From NCBI RefSeq assembly GCF_024748695.1, contig NZ_CP087176.1, forward strand, positions 3,031,501-3,095,500: a stretch of 64,000 nucleotides of DNA. The letters run 5' to 3'. Positions 17,409 through 26,239 of the stretch are shown in pieces. The notes below the pieces were generated by a model, which was given only the letters and a program-made list of their open reading frames with translations, was not told the DNA's origin and did no database searches. This DNA is from Pseudomonas sp. B21-040. Its GTDB lineage: Bacteria; Pseudomonadota; Gammaproteobacteria; Pseudomonadales; Pseudomonadaceae. Numbering within the stretch: position 1 is the stretch's first letter; the number at the start of each line of letters is the position of its first letter. Both the position numbers and the translations under genes were made by a program.

Positions 17409-18160
17409 GCTTCGTCCTCCGGCTCATCCACCGTTGCAGATAGCTCTCCTGCCTCCTCTGCCAGCGCGTCAGCGTCATCCACTGCCACCGCACCATGACG
17501 AATGATCGGTGGCGCGAACTGGGAGCGGCGATGCCCCTCAAGGATGTCCATCGGAGGTAACCCAAATTTCTCAACGGCCGCCAGGGCGCGGGCATTGTTT
17601 GCCGCCATGTCATCGCGCGTGACGCCAGCATGCCGATAGCGCTGTGCCTGGCCGAACAGGCTGCGCAACAGATGGGCACCGTCGTCGATCCAGGCTTCCA
17701 TGTCGACGCGGCCAATCAGGGCTGTGTGATGGGCCAATAGGGTCCGGCGCACCAGGGTGTCGTAGTCGGTCAGCAGGTAGACCGCCAGAAAGCCCAGCTG
17801 GCTGCTGATGAACAACGGCAAGGTGACAGGGTGGATGTTGAGGTTGTCGCCCATGTCGATCTGTGTCGGCAGCTCCTGTGTGATCCGATCCAGCTGTTGG
17901 GTCAGTTCCAGCATTCCAGCCTTGGCTTGCATCAGTTTTTCTTCGAGCTGCACGATGGCCCAGTCGGCATAGGGATCGTCCTGGGCCGCAGTTTGTTTGA
18001 TCAGGTTGGTGACACTGATGTAACCGGCCATGCCCATGATCGAGTGGACGCCTTCGCGTGCGGTTCGACCTTGCCAGATACGGGCGGCATGGTGAGTGTG
18101 CAGGGTCAAGGTGATGCTGCTGCGCAATGACCCCAGGTTGAGTTGGTAGTGATCGGCCAC
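17405..18160 (-). CDS. ICE protein, TIGR03761/PFL_4669 family
   Basis: Start chosen at the GTG giving VADHYQLNLGSLRS, because a GAGGAC ribosome site lies 7 bases upstream; an ATG further up (18223) has no such site. The 251-residue protein contains the TREGVHSIMGM segment and a helical body typical of TIGR03761, with an acidic C-terminus. Part of the DNA-processing sub-operon with DUF3158, ssb and topB. Function unknown. Confidence 0.85.
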   Translation of the reverse strand: MADHYQLNLGSLRSSITLTLHTHHAARIWQGRTAREGVHSIMGMAGYISVTNLIKQTAAQDDPYADWAIVQLEEKLMQAKAGMLELTQQLDRITQELPTQIDMGDNLNIHPVTLPLFISSQLGFLAVYLLTDYDTLVRRTLLAHHTALIGRVDMEAWIDDGAHLLRSLFGQAQRYRHAGVTRDDMAANNARALAAVEKFGLPPMDILEGHRRSQFAPPIIRHGAVAVDDADALAEEAGELSATVDEPEDEA

Positions 18161-18381
18161 GGTGTTGTCCTCGCATCGGCTTGGACGGGGACATTGCGAC
18201 AGATGAGGGTCAAGGGCAGCCAAAAAGCTGAATGCGCTCTGTTCGGTTTGGTTTAAGAGGGTTAATTTCGGAGACGTTCGTGAGTGATGCGGGCGATGGC
18301 CATATCAGTCGGAGTGCGCAGGTTCGACGCTTTGCGATCTCATAATAGAACTCAGTAGATTTGATGCCACTGGCATCAAAT

Positions 18382-19572
18382 CTACTGACGTCCAGGACGT
18401 TTGCCGCGCAGTTGGCGCAACTCATTCAGGCACACTTGGGCGAGGACGGAGGCGGGTTCGCCCTGTTGTCGGGACGGGCGTGATGGGCCTGTTGGCGGCG
18501 GTTCTGCAATGGGGGAGGGCTCTGTCTGACTTGCCCAAGGATGAAAATCACCGTTCAGTGCGCGCTGGATCAGACCCATCAGATAGGCCGCGGGCTTGCG
18601 GATACCTCCTGCCTTGCAGCGTGCCCCCGCTTCGTTGAGCACCATCTGACGATCCGCTGGTTTGAGCTTATTCAGTGCCACGGCGACGGACTGACGCTCG
18701 CTTGGACTCAGCTGCAGTGGATCGGGCCAGTGCAGGTTATCCACCGCTGGGGTCGCGCGCGGTACAGTACAAATACTTTCTTTTAATACAGTACAGGCGG
18801 CATTCGGATTCCGAACGCTGCCGGAGATAGGGGCGTTCAAGCCCGGTTCGGAATCCGAACGAGGGCCTGCACGATTCCGAACGCGGTGATCGTCACCCAG
18901 TTCGGAATCGTGTAACGCGTCATCGGTTGCCAAATCCAATCCTTGCTGCGTCCAGTGTTCGTCCCAGCTGTCGAGCCGGGTGGGGAGGCGACTCTGATCG
19001 ATATCCGTGTCTTGGCGGACCTCTGTCACAACGTGCTGAGCGACAATTCGCACCGCCTTGGCTTTATGTGTGAGGCAATGTCCGACCAGCTCCAGGTAAT
19101 CCTGATCCAGTTCCATGGCTTCGGCGGAAGTTAACGGTTCATCGTGCAGGATGTACAGAGAACCTTGTAGGCGCCCGCTGAGCTGATCGCGGCTACGACT
19201 CACCAAGCTGAGCCAGCGCGTCAGCCTGAGCATCGTCAAGACGCGAGCGATGGTTTCACGGGAGGCTGACGCGCCATAGGGCACGCTCGACAGGTAAGGT
19301 TGCAAATCCTCATAGCGGGGCGTGACCACACCCTGGCCTTGCAGCATGAGTCGAAACACCTGCCAGGCATTACGTTCCAGTGGCGTCAGCCGATGATCCA
19401 ACAGCAACCGACGTGGCACGACTTCGTGTGATTGGCCGCTGAACAGAAAGCCAGCCTGCAGAGCCTGGTAGGAGGGCTGTTCAGTGGTAGGGCGTGTGGG
19501 CCAGCGTTCACTCAGCTGCTGGGTGCATTGCTGCAGGACACGCTGCCAGCGACTGGAAGGGGCAGTGTTCAT
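18382..19572 (-). CDS. STY4528-family pathogenicity-island replication protein
   Basis: Start taken at MNTAPSSRWQR, overlapping the DUF2857 gene by 4 bases (ATGA). The 396-residue protein has a conserved N-terminal two thirds with a likely winged-helix part (PYGASASRETIARVLTMLRL, about residues 98-117), as in replication initiators. The C-terminal part is Pro-rich and basic. Matches the STY4528 family of ICEs. The initiator role is inferred from family naming and the helix-turn-helix-like segment. Confidence 0.83.
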   Translation of the reverse strand: MNTAPSSRWQRVLQQCTQQLSERWPTRPTTEQPSYQALQAGFLFSGQSHEVVPRRLLLDHRLTPLERNAWQVFRLMLQGQGVVTPRYEDLQPYLSSVPYGASASRETIARVLTMLRLTRWLSLVSRSRDQLSGRLQGSLYILHDEPLTSAEAMELDQDYLELVGHCLTHKAKAVRIVAQHVVTEVRQDTDIDQSRLPTRLDSWDEHWTQQGLDLATDDALHDSELGDDHRVRNRAGPRSDSEPGLNAPISGSVRNPNAACTVLKESICTVPRATPAVDNLHWPDPLQLSPSERQSVAVALNKLKPADRQMVLNEAGARCKAGGIRKPAAYLMGLIQRALNGDFHPWASQTEPSPIAEPPPTGPSRPSRQQGEPASVLAQVCLNELRQLRGKRPGRQ

Positions 19573-20117
19573 GCTCCGTTGCTGTACTGGTCGATCTGCT
19601 GCCAAACGATGGTCAAACTGATCTGTTGTTCTTCGGCCAGCATCATCATGGCATCGAGCTGATCCTCGGTTCCGTCCTGCGCGCGTAGCTGGCACCATCG
19701 CTGCCAGAGCGCATGTTCCTGCGCTTCGCTCAAATGCTGAGGGCGACCCTTACGGGTTTCTATCTTGAGCAGACGTCGGCGCAGGGCAGTTTCCGAATGC
19801 GCCAAGCCGAAGCGCTGATACATGATGGTGCTGCTGGCGCCTAGCTTGAGCGCTCGGTTGATCAAGCGCTCGTTCTGTTCGTCGTGGTCGGCTTGCTCGA
19901 TCAGCCGGTGCAGCACTGGCGAGTCGATCTTGACCTCGACCCAAGATACCGTGGCATGGGCCAGGCGCGATAGCGTGGTGGGGGGTAAAGATTGCAGCAG
20001 GTAGATGTCGTCCTCACTCAATCCGAGTGCCTTACAGCGTTGCAGATTGCCCAGGCGTAGCTCATGCAGTACCTGGGTCAGCATGGCCTGGTTGAGCACA
20101 TTGAAGGACGGGCTCAT
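19569..20117 (-). CDS. DUF2857-family ICE protein
   Basis: A 182-residue helical protein typical of DUF2857, encoded between ParB and the STY4528-type protein in PFGI-1-class ICEs. A central segment (LINRALKLGASSTIMYQRFG) resembles a helix-turn-helix of FlhC-like regulators, so DNA binding is possible. 4-base overlaps on both sides. Function unknown. Confidence 0.82.
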   Translation of the reverse strand: MSPSFNVLNQAMLTQVLHELRLGNLQRCKALGLSEDDIYLLQSLPPTTLSRLAHATVSWVEVKIDSPVLHRLIEQADHDEQNERLINRALKLGASSTIMYQRFGLAHSETALRRRLLKIETRKGRPQHLSEAQEHALWQRWCQLRAQDGTEDQLDAMMMLAEEQQISLTIVWQQIDQYSNGA

Positions 20118-21700
20118 GGCAGCTCCTTCGGTGAGTTGTCATCAGGGGGGAGCGTTAAGTCGATCAGACGGCGAGCCAAACGAATCAGCCGATACAGCTT
20201 GATTAACAAACTGTCGGGCAGTCGCTCCAGTCCTACGTCCACGGCGGGACGACCTGTCAGCGGGAGTTGATAGATCCCCAGCAACAGCTGGCCAAACAGG
20301 GCTGAGGGCAGTTGTTTGCGATCCTCCCAGTTCACGTCGTCTTGAGCGCGCAACAGGGCCAGGAGCAGTAGGTGAATGCTGGTAGAGCGAGGTGTCGTAA
20401 GATCTACCCGCTCCATATCCAGGGCAAAACCCAATCCATGCGGCTGATCGATGATGCTCTCGGGATGTCCGGCATAGGCGGCCATTTCCCGCGCCAGTCC
20501 GGCGATGGCTAAACGCAGTTGTTCGGGGCTATCCAGTGCTGGTGCAATGGGACAGATGTCGTCGATCGTGCAGCCTTCGTCGGTCGGTGCTGTTTCGGTG
20601 GCGGTCTCGCGATCGATCTGTTCGCGAATCTGTTGAACGCGTGACGAAGGGCTGATCGCTGATACAACATTCGTTTCAGGTGGTGTGAGCACTTCCTCTC
20701 GCGCTGTTTCGGTCTGGGTTCTGGGCTCAGTTGATTGGGGATGGGACTCGGAGGAGGAAGGTCCTGGCGCGGCTTCACCAACGCTCGGCGGATGGCTGTT
20801 CTCTGAGGGGGTGGCGACGACAACGCCAGGCGTCGAGATGACCCGTTGGGTGTCGCTCAGCTCCAGGGCCAACATGCGGTAAGACTGTCCGTGCAAACGG
20901 CTCATGCGCACGAGCAGTTCATCCTGGATCTGCTCAAGATCGAAGTATCCGGGATCGGCATCGAAGTCGCCCAGGGTCTCGAGCCAAAATTCGGCGAACG
21001 CAATGGTGGCGGTTGGATAACGGTTCCAGGTTCGTTCAGCCTGGCTACGTAGGCCGATCAGGCGTTCGATCTGCGGCTTACCCAATCCGGCATACAGGGT
21101 TTGTGGAATGGCGGGCAGTAAGTGTTCAAGGGTGTCCAGCATCCGGCTGATATGTGACTGCGAAATGGGATAGCCACCAGCTGCAAGACGTCGTGCCAGC
21201 TCCCGTTGCGAGAGCGCAGCGCCATCTGGTTCGAGCATGGATTTGAGTTTGGCCACAGCCAGTGCTCGTTCGATGAATGTGAGTTGTCCGTGCAGATCGC
21301 TTTCGGCCAGATGGCCGAGTAGGGTGGTGATTTCATTGGCCCAAGGTCGGAACAGACAATGAATACGAAAGAAACGCTCGTCACGGGTTTCCTGCCACAG
21401 TTCGCCAAGAATCGCCAGGCGCGTATTACCGCCATTGCGGATGATGAAATAGCCTTCTCCCGGGCGGCGGGTAATCGGTGGTGGTTGATCCAACCCACGT
21501 TCCCGGATCGACGCCTTGATATCGTCGTATAGCGGATTACGGATGAAGCGAGGGTTGTGTTCGTAGGGCCGCAACTGCTCCAGCGTGACCAGCATAGGCG
21601 TGTCGGTGAGCGGATCGGACAGTCGTTCCAGCTCTGGACCCCGAGGAAAGTTGTCCTGATGCAGCTTGTCGGTGATTTGCTCCTGACTGAGCTTCTTCAT
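20114..21700 (-). CDS. parB: ParB-family partition protein, PFGI-1 class
   Basis: Start chosen at MKKLSQEQITDK, preceded by GAGGATG. About 528 residues. The ParB/sulfiredoxin-like domain is near the N-terminus (TLEQLRPYEHNPR, about residues 40-52), then a helix-turn-helix (SQRELARRLAAGGYPISQSH). A long Pro/Ser/Glu-rich linker follows, then a C-terminal helical domain. Larger than chromosomal ParB (about 290 residues), as usual for ICE ParB of the TIGR03764 type. Partner of the ParA encoded upstream; together they stabilise the excised element. Confidence 0.9.
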   Translation of the reverse strand: MKKLSQEQITDKLHQDNFPRGPELERLSDPLTDTPMLVTLEQLRPYEHNPRFIRNPLYDDIKASIRERGLDQPPPITRRPGEGYFIIRNGGNTRLAILGELWQETRDERFFRIHCLFRPWANEITTLLGHLAESDLHGQLTFIERALAVAKLKSMLEPDGAALSQRELARRLAAGGYPISQSHISRMLDTLEHLLPAIPQTLYAGLGKPQIERLIGLRSQAERTWNRYPTATIAFAEFWLETLGDFDADPGYFDLEQIQDELLVRMSRLHGQSYRMLALELSDTQRVISTPGVVVATPSENSHPPSVGEAAPGPSSSESHPQSTEPRTQTETAREEVLTPPETNVVSAISPSSRVQQIREQIDRETATETAPTDEGCTIDDICPIAPALDSPEQLRLAIAGLAREMAAYAGHPESIIDQPHGLGFALDMERVDLTTPRSTSIHLLLLALLRAQDDVNWEDRKQLPSALFGQLLLGIYQLPLTGRPAVDVGLERLPDSLLIKLYRLIRLARRLIDLTLPPDDNSPKELP

Positions 21701-21714
21701 TTGAACATCCTCAG

Positions 21715-21924
21715 TTAACGCCGGTTGCACAAATGGTCACCGACCTCGAACTTGACGATCTCGGCAGTCCCTGAACCTTTGACATGACGGGACAGTTCTG
21801 CGAGGAACCACCCCATGGCCGAGCGCCCACCTTGCAGACGAAAGACAACGGTGCAGTACTCTTCGCTAGGTGGATGGTGTGGTCGAACGGATGGCTGAAC
21901 GATGATGGGAAGTTGATTCGGCAT
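21715..21924 (-). CDS. Small conserved ICE protein between ParA and ParB
   Basis: Start taken at MPNQLPIIVQ; the upstream in-frame extension lacks a ribosome site. The 69-residue product is basic, with a short beta-rich centre (EEYCTVVFRLQGG) and a C-terminal VGDHLCNRR. Not recognised. It sits 14 bases upstream of parB, so it is probably co-transcribed with the partition genes. Confidence 0.6.
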   Translation of the reverse strand: MPNQLPIIVQPSVRPHHPPSEEYCTVVFRLQGGRSAMGWFLAELSRHVKGSGTAEIVKFEVGDHLCNRR

Positions 21925-22009
21925 CACAGAACTCCTTGCCAAACGCTGTTGGCCTCAATGTTGGTCAAACAAAATGACTGAGTAAGAAATGCGGGCTTTT
22001 CGATTCGCC

Positions 22010-22852
22010 TCATTGAACCTCCGCGCACCTGCTCACCCTAGAGATCGCTTCGCGCCACTCCGGGAATAGTTCGATGGCCAGCGCTTGCATGCTTTCCAGT
22101 GCGGATGGAGAGCGTCGTTCACGTGAGCGACGAGTCTCGATTCGGTGGACCGGTAAGCCGAGGGAGGCGGCATTGAGATACGGCACTCTGTCCGGAATTA
22201 CGGTATCCAGAACCGAGATATTGGTAGCTTCGGCGAAAGTCTCGCGCATGCCCCGGATGATCATCCGTGTGTCCACTCGAATGCTATTCACCTGGTTCAG
22301 CAACAGTCGCAAGGGTGGCGGTGGAATGCCCAGGTGGCGGAAGGGTTCGAGGTCGCTGAGCAGCTTCAAGGTGCCGCGGTGCAGTTCGCGGGCGGCAAGC
22401 ATTTCCGGGGTGATGGGCGAGAGGGCGAGATCGGAAGCCAGGATGGCCATCTCTAGCAGCACGCTACGTGCGCCCTGAGTGTCGATCAAAAGCAGGTCAA
22501 AATGGGGGAGGAAATTGGCCAGCAAATTGCGCAGCCGTAATCGCCCATCGGGGGCATGCAGCAGCAAGGGGGGCAGTCGGCCTTGATCGTCATTGGAGAG
22601 GATCAGGTCCAGCCCTGCAATCACTGTCCTGGAAACAATCTGCGCAGGCGTTGTTAAGTTGAGTGCAATGAGCTCGTACGCACCAGCAACAGCTTTCTGG
22701 CTCAAGGCGTAATAGCTGGAGAGGGTGGGTTGGCTATCCAGATCGAGCAGCAGGACGCGTAGGCCAGCATCCGCCAATAGGCCGCCGAGATTGGCGGCTA
22801 CTGTGGTTTTGCCTACCCCACCTTTGGTGGAAACCACCGATACCACGCGCAT
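22010..22852 (-). CDS. parA: ParA-family partition ATPase (Soj-like)
   Basis: Start at MRVVSVVSTKGG; longer frames upstream run through the AlpA-like gene. The 280-residue ATPase has the deviant Walker A motif KGGVGKTT (residues 10-17) with the signature Lys, and the Walker A' LLLDLDSQPTLS. In PAPI-1 and PFGI-1 the Soj/ParA protein is needed to keep the excised circle. It starts 4 bases after the AlpA-like stop codon, so both are likely read from one message. Confidence 0.92.
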   Translation of the reverse strand: MRVVSVVSTKGGVGKTTVAANLGGLLADAGLRVLLLDLDSQPTLSSYYALSQKAVAGAYELIALNLTTPAQIVSRTVIAGLDLILSNDDQGRLPPLLLHAPDGRLRLRNLLANFLPHFDLLLIDTQGARSVLLEMAILASDLALSPITPEMLAARELHRGTLKLLSDLEPFRHLGIPPPPLRLLLNQVNSIRVDTRMIIRGMRETFAEATNISVLDTVIPDRVPYLNAASLGLPVHRIETRRSRERRSPSALESMQALAIELFPEWREAISRVSRCAEVQ

Positions 22853-22856
22853 AGCA

Positions 22857-23087
22857 TCAGGCCTGTTGGCCCAAACGCTCAACGACCCACCGTTCGATCT
22901 CCAGCGAGTCCCAACCGACTGCACGCAATCCAATGCGTTTGGCTTGCGGGAATTTCCCTTCCTTCATCAGGTTGTAGATGTGCGCGCGTTTGAAGCCGGT
23001 TTTCCGCTCCACTTCGTCGCGCCGCATGATGTGACGTTCGACTTGTGGTAGAGGTGCTTCAGCGATGGGGGAGGGTTGGATGGACAT
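22857..23087 (-). CDS. AlpA-family transcriptional regulator
   Basis: Start at MSIQPSPIAE, which has AGGAG 9 bases upstream; the GTG three codons earlier is too close to it. The 76-residue product carries a MerR/excisionase-like winged helix (RRDEVERKTGFKRAHIYNLM, then KFPQAKRIGLRAVGWDSLE). AlpA proteins activate excision or early ICE genes. As first gene of the par operon it may control the whole leftward core. Confidence 0.88.
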   Translation of the reverse strand: MSIQPSPIAEAPLPQVERHIMRRDEVERKTGFKRAHIYNLMKEGKFPQAKRIGLRAVGWDSLEIERWVVERLGQQA

Positions 23088-23202
23088 GCTGATCACTCCT
23101 GGCGCCGCTTGGCGCGTGATGGGAAGTGACCTGAAGTGAATAGCAGAAAAGTGAGGGAGTCATTGCACTGCAATCGAGTGCATTGCAGTGCAATTATTTG
23201 GC

Positions 23203-23952
23203 TCAAGTGCTCTTTTTGAGAGTGCGATTGGCTGCCGCGAACTTTTTATCCAGTGTTCGTTTGCTGAGACCGGGAATGTCATTGTGGCGCGCGGTCAAAG
23301 CATCGACGATTGCGGCTTGGCTCTTGAACACGGAAAGAGGTTTACCTGCGGGCGACACGTCTAAGACGGTGTTGACCAAGGCACCGATGATCTGCAGGTA
23401 GGTGTGCTCACTACGATCGCTGAGTTGTCCCTGCGTTTTGACCAACGCTTTCAGGCTTTCTTGTTCAAGTCCCAGTGCCTGTAGATCAACCTCAAGATCC
23501 CGTAGCTGGCGTTGGAGAGCGTTCCGCTCTCGCAGAAGGATGTCTCTATCTGCTTGTAAGGCAAGGAAAGCTCCTAAGCTAATTTTTTCATGGGCGTCGC
23601 TGTCGGACTCAAATAAAAAACTAGGTCTTTGATCGGGGTAGTAAACCTGCATCCAACGGCGTAAGTCAGAATGACGGATTGTTAGTTGGTAAGGTTCCAC
23701 ATAACTACCCATAGGGACTGAAATACCAAGGCAACCGTATGGCAGTTCTCTATTGCGTATCGCATCGTAGATTTTTTCAGTATTTGCGTGCAGAGCCGGC
23801 CACTGTGGGAATAGGGAGATAAGCTTCTCGGGGCAGCACAATGCAGCTTGGACTATTTGTGCTTCATAATGAATGAGATTACACCAGCGCAATGCTGCGT
23901 CTATGGGGCGGTAAAAGGTTTTTGTATGCGGGTTAAAAACATAAGGTGACAT
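23203..23952 (-). CDS. Hypothetical ICE-edge protein with coiled coil
   Basis: A 249-residue protein, not recognised as a named family. It has an aromatic-rich N-terminal part, a clear coiled coil at about residues 135-175 (ALQADRDILLRERNALQRQL) and a basic C-terminal part (AANRTLKKST). Its neighbours (AlpA, ParA) place it at the maintenance end of the ICE core. The coiled coil suggests oligomers; the basic C-terminus may bind nucleic acid. Both are inference. Confidence 0.7.
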   Translation of the reverse strand: MSPYVFNPHTKTFYRPIDAALRWCNLIHYEAQIVQAALCCPEKLISLFPQWPALHANTEKIYDAIRNRELPYGCLGISVPMGSYVEPYQLTIRHSDLRRWMQVYYPDQRPSFLFESDSDAHEKISLGAFLALQADRDILLRERNALQRQLRDLEVDLQALGLEQESLKALVKTQGQLSDRSEHTYLQIIGALVNTVLDVSPAGKPLSVFKSQAAIVDALTARHNDIPGLSKRTLDKKFAAANRTLKKST

Positions 23953-24933
23953 GATAGCAATGGACCTCCATTACTAATGGCAAGGCCTCTCGCCGAAAAC
24001 CTGCATATTAAACCATGTCTGGTGGCAGCGGCTGTTTTTCGGGGCTCAACCCGATGAGGTCATTCCATTTTCCTATTACTTGATATTGTTTTGATGTTTG
24101 CGCAATAGTCTTTCCCATGAGTGGGAAATTTTCGTCCCGGGCTGATGCCTTCGCGTTATTATTGGAATGTCTCCAGTTGCATCGATGCAACTGATAATGG
24201 CCGATGTACCGTTACAGGTCTGTACCTGCTAGACACGGTCAATATCCACTCCATTTTCTACCTCTAGACTCCGTATTCCAAAAACTACCGTAGCGGTTAA
24301 TGTCCTGGTGCATTCGATGACGTCTGAAGCTTTGGATACTATCAACATATATAGAAGTATACCTCGCTGCCCATAAGCCATCTGTATATGGAGTTTCCGA
24401 TAACACTCCTCCTCGGTTCTTGCTCACATCAGGAACGCCGCCCAAGTGTCGTCTCAACAGATCGGCCTGTTTCAACAATACGTTGCGACACGTGTGGGTA
24501 CTACTTTGGATCCCTCGTTCAGACCACGGTAGTCAATTTCCTTCGCTGCAATGTCAAATGGGGACAGCGTCGGCGCTCCGTCGATGCGATACGTTCATAG
24601 GGTTGCCTTGGTCGCGATCAAACAAACGTCGGTTTCGGCTTTGGTAAGGCGTCGAAGGCCAACCTTATAGGATTTGCAACCAAACAGTAGGCTTGAATGT
24701 CGGTTTTTGCAACGCCGAATCGGATTTAAATTCGCCGGACGACTTATCGTCAGTGGCTTAGCTCCGACACGTAGTATTAGGTAAGGTGAATCTCGCAAAA
24801 GCCCGATAATTACGAATTATCTTATTTTTTTGAGTCGCTCTTTGATTTAGGTTTGGATGATCGACTCTGAACGCTTGGTTCAGCATGAGGACGTGTCAGG
24901 GTCTTATGTTAGTAGAGATCAGCGAGGCACGAA
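23953..24933. other. Gene-free junction between ICE core and cupD-type cargo
   Basis: Nearly 1 kb without a convincing gene. It looks more AT-rich and less codon-structured than either flank. Several ORFs of 60-80 codons exist but none has a ribosome site, family resemblance or Pseudomonas-like codon use. It should hold the promoter of the pvrR operon, whose ATG has a GAGG site 7 bases upstream. No tRNA or attachment repeat could be seen. Confidence 0.5.
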
Positions 24934-26154
24934 ATGAACCATAATGAAGCACTAAGTCTGAATCTCGGTGTTGGCGCTTGCTCTGTGTTGTTGGTTGAAG
25001 ATCATGCGTTTCAGCGAGAGTACGTTGCCCAACAGTTACGTGCCAATGTAGGCGTATGCGTCGATTGCGCAGCTAACGGCCTCGAGGCGTTACAGTTGCT
25101 GAAACGCAAGTACTACAATTTGGTTGTTTGCGATCTTGCAATGCCGATTATGGATGGGGTTATATTTATCAAACGCTTATGTGAGTTAAAGGACAAGCCT
25201 CATATAATCGTGCTTTCTGCGCAGTCAGAATCAATTATACAGCTGGTGCAGAAGTTAGCCATCTCATTGGGCATCCAGTATTTTTGTGCTTTGACTAAGC
25301 CTTTGGTGATGGCTGAGTTCATTGAGGCGATGCAAGCCTTTGATCAGCAGCATAATGGAATAGCCGCTGTGGAATGTTTGCGACCAACTTTGAACATAAA
25401 TTCCGAAGAGATACTGGAAGGCTTGATTCGCAAACAGTTTGCACCGTGGTATCAGCCGCAATATGACCTCGACACAGGTCGCATTGTCGGAGTAGAGGTG
25501 CTCGCGCGTTGGAATCACCCGGTGCGCGGGCTTTTGCCGCCGTCTATATTTATGGACACTATAATCAAGTCAAACTGGACCCATCACCTTAATTCGATGT
25601 TGTTAGATAGTGCTTTGCATGCGCAATCAGTCTGGCGAAAACGAGGTCAAGATTTGACTATTTCTTTCAACATCCCTGTTTCTCTGCTCGCGGAAGAGTC
25701 GCTGCCTGAGCGCTTGCTCAATATTGTCGACGACTGTGGTGGCGACCCGACAACACTGATGCTGGAATTGACCGAGACCACGGTGACTGATCACTTCAGC
25801 GAGTACCTGGCGGGTGCTGCACGTCTTAAATTGCAAGGCTTCAAGTTGTCTATCGACGATTACGGAACGGGATATTCATCTTTGCTCAACCTGATGTCGG
25901 TGCCTTTCGACGAAATCAAGCTAGACCGTGTCTTTGTACACGGTGCACACAAAAACCTGGCTGCACAGGCTGCGCTCGAGAGCAGTATGTCCCTTGCTCA
26001 CCGCCTGAACATGAAAGTCATTGCCGAAGGCGTGGAAGACCCAGAAGACCTCAATTTGCTACGGCGTTTGGGATGTCATACGGCGCAAGGCTTTTTGTTG
26101 GGTAAGCCCATGACCGAAAGCGCACTTGAAGAATTGTTGTTTGGATTTAAGTAG
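24934..26154 (+). CDS. pvrR: PvrR: response regulator with EAL c-di-GMP phosphodiesterase
   Basis: A 406-residue REC-EAL protein. The receiver domain (about 15-135) has phospho-acceptor D67 (VCDLAMP) and the K of TKP. The EAL domain (about 165-406) keeps the signature residues: EVLAR at 188-192, LELTE, DDYGTGYSS at 308-316, IKLD and AEGVED, so it should hydrolyse c-di-GMP. In P. aeruginosa PAPI-1, PvrR opposes RcsB and lowers cupD expression and biofilm. It heads the rightward pvrR-pvrS-rcsC-rcsB run, matching that island. Phosphodiesterase activity follows from motif conservation. Confidence 0.92.
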   Translation: MNHNEALSLNLGVGACSVLLVEDHAFQREYVAQQLRANVGVCVDCAANGLEALQLLKRKYYNLVVCDLAMPIMDGVIFIKRLCELKDKPHIIVLSAQSESIIQLVQKLAISLGIQYFCALTKPLVMAEFIEAMQAFDQQHNGIAAVECLRPTLNINSEEILEGLIRKQFAPWYQPQYDLDTGRIVGVEVLARWNHPVRGLLPPSIFMDTIIKSNWTHHLNSMLLDSALHAQSVWRKRGQDLTISFNIPVSLLAEESLPERLLNIVDDCGGDPTTLMLELTETTVTDHFSEYLAGAARLKLQGFKLSIDDYGTGYSSLLNLMSVPFDEIKLDRVFVHGAHKNLAAQAALESSMSLAHRLNMKVIAEGVEDPEDLNLLRRLGCHTAQGFLLGKPMTESALEELLFGFK

Positions 26155-26239
26155 AAAAAAGCGAAGTCGAGGACACTGTTCTCTGCATTATAAGAATTGT
26201 CTCATTCCTTGGCAACAAAGCGCTTGTTACGCTCTTCTC

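Noticed and set aside
24239..24478. Minus-strand ORF of 79 codons in the ICE/cargo joint
   Set aside because: No ribosome site, no family resemblance and odd composition.
23953..24933. tRNA gene or attachment site at the ICE edge
   Set aside because: No T-loop, CCA-end or direct repeat could be recognised.
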